64,000 nt of DNA. Origin: Lethocerus indicus (Eukaryota > Arthropoda > Insecta > Hemiptera > Belostomatidae). Of this stretch, positions 52,490-62,500 are shown piece by piece. Within the stretch, counting starts at the first letter, position 1. Every line of letters starts with the position of its first letter. The position numbers and the translations under genes were made by a program. A model generated the notes under the pieces. That model ran no database searches, had not been told where the DNA came from, and worked only from the letters and a program-made list of their open reading frames with translations. The DNA lies in NCBI GenBank assembly GCA_019843655.1, contig JACDQD010000005.1, positions 719,271 through 783,270 of the forward strand, read 5' to 3'.

Positions 52490-52539
<50 letters not shown>

Positions 52540-55500
52540 TTTCGCATTGAAATAAAATAAGAAAATAATGTAGGACAATGGATAACACAAGACATATCAA
52601 CTCGAAAAGTGGAAACGACAACTACTGCAAAGAATTTTAACCACGTAATTAAACAATATAATTCCGAAATAAACGAGGACACTGAAATGTATTCAGAACA
52701 TTAATCCAGATAACAAAAGAGACTTTACTCTCGAATACCTCACAGATATATAAAACGAGCACAATAAAAGGTTTGTTCGAACAGTAATTGAGCCATTATA
52801 TAAATACTGTAATGAAAAATTTGTTTAAATTTCTCGAATAATTTGTTGAGGCCTATATTACGCGGCAGGTACAGCCAGGGTTTCACGCTTCACGGCGGCA
52901 CCAACACCGGCTACCAGCCGCAGCCGCAGCCGCAGCAGCAGCAGCAGCAGGACAATTACGGCGTCGGGTTGGGCCGAGAGAGCCCTCAGCTGCTGCAGGC
53001 TCCACAGCAGCCGCAGCCGCAGCCTCCGCCGAGCAGCAGCAGCAGCGGCGGCAGTGGCGGCGGCGGCGAGTTCTACCTGCACGAGCCGCAGACACACAGG
53101 CGAAACTGGGGCCAACCGTACACACCCGACTCTACGACGTGGAACAGTACAACTGCTAGGTACGCGATCGTTTAACCGATTTTCATGCCCAGTTCAATAA
53201 GCGGTTCTGTTGTTGGTCGGGGAGGTCGACGTTTCAGAACTCTACCGGCTGCTTGACCTTTTGACTGTCTTCGCGAAAGCACTGCAATCATTTGTCTGAA
53301 AACCCACGGGGAGCTTTGCGCTGAGTTTCATAAAAAAAAAATAAATAAAATACGGGTGTGGAGGTCGACGTTTCAGAACTCCTACCGGCTGCTTGACCTT
53401 TGACTGCTCCGTCGCAAAACCACTGCAATCATTTGTCTCGAAAACCCACGGCCGGAGCTTTTTGCGCTGCGAGTTTCATAAAAAAAAAATAAATAAATAA
53501 AATACACGGGAGGTGTGGAGGGTGCAACACCTTTTGATAAAACCACTGTTTTGTGGTATTCATAAAAAATACGGCAGGCAACAATATGATGGCAAAGAAC
53601 CGTAAAATATTGCGACAAAGTAAGTAGTATTCGGCGTATTTGGAAGAAACGGCGCGAACTCTTATATTTGTGTATGTTTCCGACAGTAGCGAAAAATGAC
53701 CAGCTCGAATTTGCAGAAAATTATTTGATATCAAAAATAAAAATAGCGTGTCGATGCAACCGTCTTCATCGACCAAAAATTTGCTCGAAAAATTACGGGG
53801 CGTGACTTACGACAATGCGCGGTCGCGCGACAGAAGGATTATTGCGCTCGCTGTAAGAAAAGCCTTCACGCATAGTTGTTATACGTACATTTTTCATGTA
53901 AGTGTCAGTGATCTTCCCCTAATCAAAATGATCCTTTACGCGCTGATCATAAGAGAAGATCAATAAACTTTAAGTTATTTTTTTTTATAAATTTTAATTT
54001 TCAAAAAAAAATTGTCGTTTGTATATATGAGGGATTCATTTTATTACAAATACAAGGATCAAGAATGCTCATATTTTTTCATTATTTATTTATGCTCATT
54101 ATCATGACACGGAATGGAAATTTACTGGACAGTAATTTATATAGAAATAAAATGTGTCTTTATTTTTGTTGGGCCATCAAGTTGAGTCACTTTGGTAATC
54201 TATTTTCTAGTTTATAATTGTAATTCCGCTTATTCCGAAAATACCTGCATATTTTCTGTTACAACTGTTTGTTTGTATGTTATTAATTTCTGTCGTCGTC
54301 GTTGTTGCGACGCAGGCGAGAGCCGGTGTCGTTGAGCAGTTCGCCCAAGCAGCCGGCTCCGATCCACCAGCAGGTCCTCCAGAACGGTGGCACAGAGAGC
54401 GGCGTAGGAGGAGGCTACAGGACATCGCCGCCGTCGCTGGCGCCGACGCCGCCGCCCAGGGCGTCGGTCAACCACGCGCCGATACCGACACCGCCTGTCG
54501 ACGACATGGAACCGCAGAGCATATCATTTATCGGTATGTGCAGACGTTGTCGCGCGCGCGCGCGCACACAAAGCGCATTCATTTCTTTCGTCGTGTTACA
54601 CATTTCTGTCTCCGTACAACCTGAATAAAAAAATCTGCAACGTTGTCGTCGTATTTCTGATTTAATCGAAACCGACCGTTTAAGGTACAGAGGACGATGA
54701 ACTGAGCCCCGGTCTGAGCCGATTGAACATAACGTCGGGTAACAGGACGTACAGGATACCGTCGCCCACAAGGACCTACTCGAGGAACTCGATACCGCAG
54801 GACAAGGCCGAAAAGGGATTTTATATATCGTTCGACGACGACACCCCTCCGAAACGGCCGAAGCCCCCGCTCAGAACGAAGAGGGCCTCGCCCAAAAAGG
54901 TAACACCAAATTCGTTTATTGTTTTAACCGTATAGAACAATTGCACTTCTCGTTTTGATACATTTAACACGTCGGCGCACACTTTCAATTAGGAAACTTG
55001 TTAGGAATTTCCTAATGTTGAACTGCATTCCTCATCTGAACTATATTCATCTTCAAACTGCATTGCATTAGGTAAAATACACTTTTTAGTACCTTCATTA
55101 TAATCATCATAATTTTCAGTGGGTAAATTATTAACAAGTGATTGTTGAGGATCAGATAGTTTTAATTTCTCTTCAATCTTAGAAAAAATATCAGTGTGAT
55201 CATCTACCCTTATTTTATTACTCTTGTCTATGTTTAGAGGTAATTTATTTAACACATCTATGTTATTCATTTCTCCTGTTTGTAATTCTGCCTGCTGTTT
55301 ATTAATATTACTTGTGTCAAACTCAGAAGCATGCAAAATATTTTGTGACTCAGGCAACACTTTGTTAATTTCAAAGGAATAGTCAGGCAGTGTGGACATT
55401 TTTGAATGCTCTTTACTGATTAAATCATTCTCCATATTAACAAGCAGTTCTTCTAATCTCCTAGTAGCATTTGAAGACCCAACATGTTGAGATTTGTTTA

Positions 55501-56189
55501 TTGGTTTTAAGATTTCAGAATCTGTAACAGATTTTGGTTATAAATTTTAAAAAACAAAAAAACAATCTACAGAAAATAACAGGAACATTAGGAAATTTGT
55601 TTTCGAACGGTTTATGACTGCCGGATGAAATCGAGTGTAAGTCGTACGTTTGGAAGTGAAAATTATCGCATTCGGCGACAGTTTTTCTAAAAAAAAAAAC
55701 TCTCGACGCCATCTGCTCACCGCGTCATTTTTTTCTCTTCTTTCCGGAGCAAATGACGGCTACGACCGTCGCGTGACGACAATACGCCGTTTGCCGTTAC
55801 TAATTCGAAATGATTCCTACGAATAAGAGAGAGTAAATAGGCGTAAACTTAACGCGAGAAAATCGGTTCGAAACAAAATTATCGTTTGTTATTTATTTCG
55901 GAACACAAATTACATACATACAAATGTGCCGACATATCGCCAAAGATCGGACGGCTATAGCCGTCATTTGCGTCGACGTGTTAAATTGCATGAAAAGTAC
56001 TTTGACCCACGGATGGAATAATAATTCCAGAATTGCACAGAGTGTAAATGATATTCCTGCAGGAATATGCCAACAAATTAACAATATACAAAGTGATTTT
56101 AAAACCGACATGGACATACCCAATTGAACTATGCTCTCTCCCTATCTCCCTCTCTCTTTATTTCTCTCTCTCTCCCTCTCCCTCTCCCT

Positions 56190-56248
<59 letters not shown>

Positions 56249-59200
56249 TCTCTCTCCCTCTCTCTCTCTCTCTCTCCCTCTCCCTCTCCCTCTCCCTCTC
56301 CCCTCTCCTCTCCCTCTCCTCTCTCTCTCTCTCTCTCCTCTCCCTCTCCTCTCTCCCTCTCTCTCTCTCCCTCTCCTCCCATCCCCTCTCCCTCCCTCCC
56401 TCTCTCAATCTCTCTCCTCTCTCCCTCTCTCTCATGTAGAGAATTTGAGTCATGATCGGGAAAATTCTGTTCGTCCTAATAGTAGGAGGAATTTTGAATC
56501 GGCGTGTGTGTCAATTCCCTCGCCTTTTTTAACCGTTTGATTATTTTTTTTTCCGTGGTACAGGGCGAGGGCTGGCGCGGGTCGTCGAGAGCAGTGCGGT
56601 GAGCCACCTGTTGGGCGCTTTGGGCCAGGCGGTGGAGTGATCGGGGCGGTAAGCCGAGGTGGTCAATCGCCCGGTCAGCCCGCCGCAGCAGCAGCGCCCG
56701 GCAGTCAGCCCGACCCCAGGGTGCCGCGCGCCTTCGCGCCGACCCCTCACACCAGGTCAGGCATCCTCATCGGAGGACAACCCGACCCGGTAACTCACCC
56801 TTCATTAGATTCAAACTTGGTTGACAACTGAGTAATTCGAATTCACCGACAAGTGGCGTTGTACATATTTTAAGTCATCACAGTACATCTTTGCACAGAT
56901 AAGCCGTAGATGGTTTCAATGCGGTATAAGATACATTCGGCTTCTCTGCAATGTCCCAGTGTCGAAACTATGGCGACCCTCGAATCAATAATTGCGCTTT
57001 ATTCGGTCATCATCGACCTCCTCAGAGCTAGTCGTCTTTTAACTAAAAATCCCCTGACGGAATTTTGAACCGGTACCGACACTTCTGTTCTTTTAAGGCT
57101 TCGCCACCCGTACACGGCATGCAGCTTTTATGAGCCTGCGAGGCGTTAACACCTTTGCAAAAAAAAATGTGAAATGCGGAATGCTCACTTGGTTCACGTG
57201 TTTTAGCTTTTTATACACACACACAGATTCAACTGGTCCATGTAATTTTGATACCGAATGTTTCAGAAAGGACCGAATAAAGCGTGTCGAAGAATCTTAT
57301 CCGTGCAAAGATGTTGTGACTTAGCCAAAATATGTACAGCCACTTGGATTGAATTCGCCATTACTTAGTTATCGACCAAAATATTAACCCGTCAGAGTGG
57401 TTATGTCAACATATATTCATCGTCGTCTATATGCCAAATATGTACGGTCGGAATCGTTTATTTTATGTTACCCCTCCTGCCAGTCGACCCTCGACGAGAT
57501 GGAGAAGAGGAAGGAGCGGATCGTGATGATGTCGCTGCAGAGGAGGCAGGCCGCCGAAGAGGCGAGGAACCAGAAGGAGGCGGAGGCGGCGAGGCGCAGG
57601 CACCAGGAGAAGGCCAAGGAGGAGGAGAAGCTGAGGAAGAAGGAGGAGGAGAAGAGGAGGAGGGCGGCCATATTGGAACAGTACAAGATCAAGAAGGCCA
57701 TCGAGGAAGCGGAAAGAGAGGTCAGTTTGGCTTTCTCAACGAAAATCGTTTGTCATTTATTAACGATCACAAAATTTGTACCTAGGCCAAATATAATGTC
57801 GAGTATGTGGGGCAAATATGTGAGAATTTTAGAAAAGAAATGTTTGATATTTTCGACAGTCCTTTCTAGGGCAAGTGTATCTTGCCCGGGGACCACTGTC
57901 GACGGATCCAGGAGAATTTGAAATTTTGAAAATTTTAAAATTAACCCCAATTTTACCCTGTAAAGAAAGAAGAAGTGGTTTAAACGCCACCAGCTCTAAT
58001 GCCCCCGTAGACTGTAAGCTGAAATTGGTCAATTATTACCAAAAAGTTCCACCATTGGGTGGAGGTTGTTAGTCTGTAAATTTAAATTTAAAAGTCCAAG
58101 TATAAAAAAAAAGTCATGTTTATAAGCAGCTATTAACTAAGAAATAATTTCGGAAATATTACCCATTATAAAAGTGAATGACGTGCCCATCAGTGATTCT
58201 ATAATGCAATATACAGGCAGGCATTTTCCTTTTTTTTGACGTAATACCTAAAACCTTGGCAAAGAAACATAGAACGCCAAAACGACACGACGATGTTTAT
58301 TGAAGTTTATTCGAAGAAAATGGTCTTTAAAGGTCATATTTGCGAGGTAGCATTATGTATTGATAGTTTCAAAGAATTAAATTTTCATCGTATTATAAAT
58401 AATTTTATTTCGTATGTAAAAAAAATATTTTTTTCCTGTTTTGTAAAAAAAATAAAATGAGACGTTTGAGGTATAATATTGCGTATTTTTGATAGAAATC
58501 TTAATTTTTTTTTCAATGTCGGTTTCACACCCCTATGTCGGGGTGTTCGGTTCTGATTTTTAAGCACGCCGCCAAAGTAGACCGGACTATGCAAATTGGT
58601 TAATCAAATCTAAATGTCGTCCTGTTTGTTGTACCGCAGGGTAAGCAGGTGGACAAGGAGCTGTTGCACTCTCTGAAGGCCGGCTCCAGGGCGGAGGGAG
58701 GAGGGGCGGTGGAGGTGGAGGAGGCGGTGGTGGTGGCGGTGGTGGTGGGGAGGAGGAGGCGGAGGCGGCGGCGGCGTGGGGGCGGCCGACAGGTCCCAAG
58801 CGCGCGGCAAGACGCAGGGAGGCGCGCGCGACCGGTGAAGACGATACACATAGACTGGGCAGCGGGTGGACGCGGCCCACCACCACCACCACCACCACCA
58901 GCACCACCAGCACGACGGCACGATGACGCCCAGCCCGCTGCACCAAGCCTCCGCCAACCCTGCTACGACTAACACCAATAGGTCCCTCGGCCAGTACCCC
59001 CTATAGTTGGCTCCTCTCACTGCGGTTTCGCCCACTCGCCGTCTTCAGTAGTTCTTTCGCTACTTTCCGTTAGCCAGGCGCAAATGTGCAAAGATGTTGA
59101 CGTACTTAAAACTACGTACAACCCCATTTGTCTTGGTGAATTCCGCAATTACTCAGTTGCCGGCCCGATATTTTTTATTGTATTATTGTGCGGCTTATTT

Positions 59201-59365
59201 ATTGTATTGAGTGGCACATGCCCCCCCCCCCCAAACGAACATTCCACTTATGATTGTAAGAAATTTAGCGGAATTCTACATTATTTGGCAATTTTTCGCT
59301 CGCGCCATTCTTTTTGACGGTAGGTCATTCCGCCATACTTTTGGCCATCCTGTCTCCACGGTCAC

Positions 59366-59428
<63 letters not shown>

Positions 59429-59507
59429 ATATGCATGTGTGTGTGCGTGTCTAAAGATTTGATTGACTATGGAGATCAAGGTGAGTTATGTTGAGTCAAC
59501 AACTCAT

Positions 59508-59583
<76 letters not shown>

Positions 59584-62500
59584 ACATATACAGACACAAG
59601 ACAAATGTGATAACCTTGACAATAAGAGTGAAATGACCAACGTGAGTAAACGCGGAACTACTGAAGACGGCGTGAGGCCGAAACCGTGCCTCGGTAAAGA
59701 CTAAACCGGCGAGAGGAGACAGAAAATCATAATAATAGGTATTATCTTAAAAAAATTCGGCGAAGAGATATCAATTCTATTCCGATTAATTGAAAATTTA
59801 AAAATTTCTTTTTGGTTTCCGTACGGACATTTGCGTATTAGATAGATAAACGAATATTTTTTTGGACCGAAACTTATTCTATTATTGCACACGCGCACAT
59901 TTTGTTCTCTCGTCGTCGAGCGAAGGATCTGTCGACGGTTGTCGATGTAAGTACAAAGTGTTGTGTCCAATATGCGCTGAAGCTGCATTTTTAAAATTTT
60001 TTTTTTGTCGTTTCTATAACAAATTGTATAACACTCTCATCAGGCGTTGCATGACAACACTTATTTGTTTTTCGTCCGGCTGTTGGAATGCGACAGCTTT
60101 TATTAACGTGTTAACGGTGTAACTCTCACATTTATCGTTTATGTATAGTATTTTTTTTTATTTTATTTATTTTTTTTTTAATCGCGAATCGAAATAAACT
60201 TCTCAATTTATTGTCGTCAATTTCGACCTTCTCCAGAGTATATTGTTGGAAAAAAAAATAAGAGAGCTTACAACAACAGGGATGATTTAAAACTTTTAAA
60301 AAACTGTTTCTTTCCGGGTTCGAAAAATTATAAATTAATATATTCCGGACGCCCACAACCGTTGACTAATCGAACCGGGGCGTCATCCAAGACTGTATAA
60401 TAAAATAATATTATATAATATATAATAAAATAAGTAGGATGAAAGACGGATGGCCAAATCTGAGTGTCCTCTTATTAATGTCCTCGACGATGACAGATAT
60501 TCGCATATAAAAGGTAAATTTCATTGAACATATCCTGTACTTTCTCAGCAATGTGGCTGTATAAAAAAATGAAACTAAAACTTTTATAAAGGAGTTTTAC
60601 ATTTCCCCTTTTTTATACCTTATTTTCCCCTCTGTATTTCCCGAAATTTCCCCTTTTTACCTTATTCCCCACTGTATTTTACATTTCCCCTTTTTTACCT
60701 TATTCCCCCGCCTTGTATTTCCCAAAATCTCCCATTTTATCCCCCACTCTATCTTACATTCCCCCTCTTTTACCTTATTCCCTCCACCCTGTATCTGTAT
60801 CTTACATTCTCCCTTTTTACCTTATTCCCCCACTGTATCTTACATTCCCCCTTTTTACCTTATTCCCCCACTGTATCTTACATTCCCCCTTTATTACCTT
60901 ATTCCCACCCACCCTGTATCTACCTTATTCCCACCCACCCTGTATCTACATTCCCCTTTATTACCTTATTCCCACCCACCCTGTATCTTACATTCCCCTT
61001 TTAACTTTTTATTTTACCCTCATTCCCCCCACTGTATCTTACATTCATTCCCCACTGTATTTTACATATCCCTATTTTACCTTATTCCCTCTTTGTATTT
61101 CCTTTTTCCCTTTTTACCTTTTATTCCCCCATCATTTCCTCTTATACCCCTTATTTTATTCCCACCCACCCTGTATCTTACATTCCCCCTTTTTGACCTC
61201 CCTTTATTTTACATTTCCCTTTTTACCCTTTTTGTGTTCTATTCCCTTGTATTTCCCGAAATTTCCTTTTACCTTATTCCCCACTGTATTTTACATTCCC
61301 CTCTTTTCACCCTTATTCCCTCCACCTGTATCTGTATCTATTCCTTTTTTACGTATTCCCCCCACTGTATTTTTTTTCCCCATTTTATTCCCCACCCTGT
61401 ATTTTAATTTCCCCCTTTTAATATTGATGAATTTATATGATTCCTTTATTAACCACCGTTACAGGTGCATTATTTTTGACAGTTTCAATACAGAAAAGTC
61501 TGTCAATCCCTGAAACGAATCTCCAGAGAAACGTTTAAATATCTGTAAAAAAAAACTGTCGGCAGTGAAAGGTAAAATGCGATGGAGATTTTGTATGAAA
61601 TTTATTTTTGGGGGGGGGTGGGAGAAATCGTCGACTCGATATATTGAGGAGTGTATTTCGGGCGCAATTGAAGAAACATTTTTTCCGTTGTTTACTGTTT
61701 GTTTTTTCGCCGTTTTTTTTTTTTTTTTTATTTTTCATCCGTTATCGTATGCTGCATGTGTGTATATTATAGCATTCGGGAGCCCAATGCGAAGGGATTA
61801 CTACAGGGGATCCCAGGATTGCCTCACTGAGACGAGAAAACCTCGCCCAGATCGTTGTACGCAGGTAAATAAACGATTTTTTTTTTTTATTATTTTATTT
61901 ATTATCTATTACTCCGCCTTCCGCTTGGGGCGGCCGTATACTCTCCGTTTTTTTCCGTTTTCGAATTTTCATCGTAAGCAATTTTCGTACGATTCTATTC
62001 GCCCATTTATTCCATTTCTTTTGCCGGTCAAACAGAGGTGAAACAGAAAAAATATTGGAGAAATTGGAAGTTTTTTTCAGTTCGGAAAATATTTTTGACG
62101 CGAACAGAAAATGTCCGCTTCGAAATTTCCCCTCTAATTTACGAAATTTCCCTCCTGTATTTTTTTTATGTATAACTTTTTTTACATCATTTCCCCGTCT
62201 AATTTACGAAATTCACCCCCTCTCTATTTTATGTATAATACCTATGTATTTTCTTTCAGAAATGTAAGACACATTTCACGAAATTTCCCTCCTGAAATTT
62301 TTTTTTTTTTTTGAATAACTCGTGATTCAGGAATTTTCAGGAATTCCCCCCCCCCACCGCATTTTACGAAATTTCCCCCTTTCGAATACATTATATCCAC
62401 CTTATTTTACGAAATTCCTGCACTTTACGAAATTTCTCCTTTTCAATACATTATATGCACCAAATATCCACCGAAATTTCCCCTATTGTATTAATTATCG

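Larger units (their letters stand above)
54960..55985. repeat. Second copy of the GGCTATAGCCGTC repeat, split by an insertion
   Basis: TCGGCGCACACTTTCAATTA (54971) matches 38150, and TTTATGACTGCCGGATGAAA (55611) matches 38200, but about 600 bp separate them here against about 50 bp there. GGACGGCTATAGCCGTCATT lies at 55949. Confidence 0.8.
58995..59725. mobile_element. Foldback MITE split by nested insertions
   Basis: Left arm GCCCACTCGCCGTCTTCAGT (59028) and right arm CTACTGAAGACGGCGTGAGG (59647) with CGGCGAGAGGAGACAG (59706) are about 600 bp apart instead of the usual 100-300. Between them lie a mariner-end fragment (59088-59170), a 14830-family fragment (59246-59315) and two AT runs. Confidence 0.75.

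Noticed and set aside
56048..56540. Ser/Leu/Pro or Arg/Glu repeat frames on both strands
   Set aside because: Translation of a CT microsatellite.
60713..61513. 266-codon open frame rich in Phe, Pro, Leu and Tyr
   Set aside because: Entirely within the 37-bp pyrimidine-rich array; monotonous composition, no domain, and located in a Patronin intron.
62256..62263. Four-nt microexon (AAAT between TTTCAG and GTAAG) that would fix the phase into exon 23
   Set aside because: Signals fit by arithmetic only; a four-base exon inside a degenerate array has no independent support.
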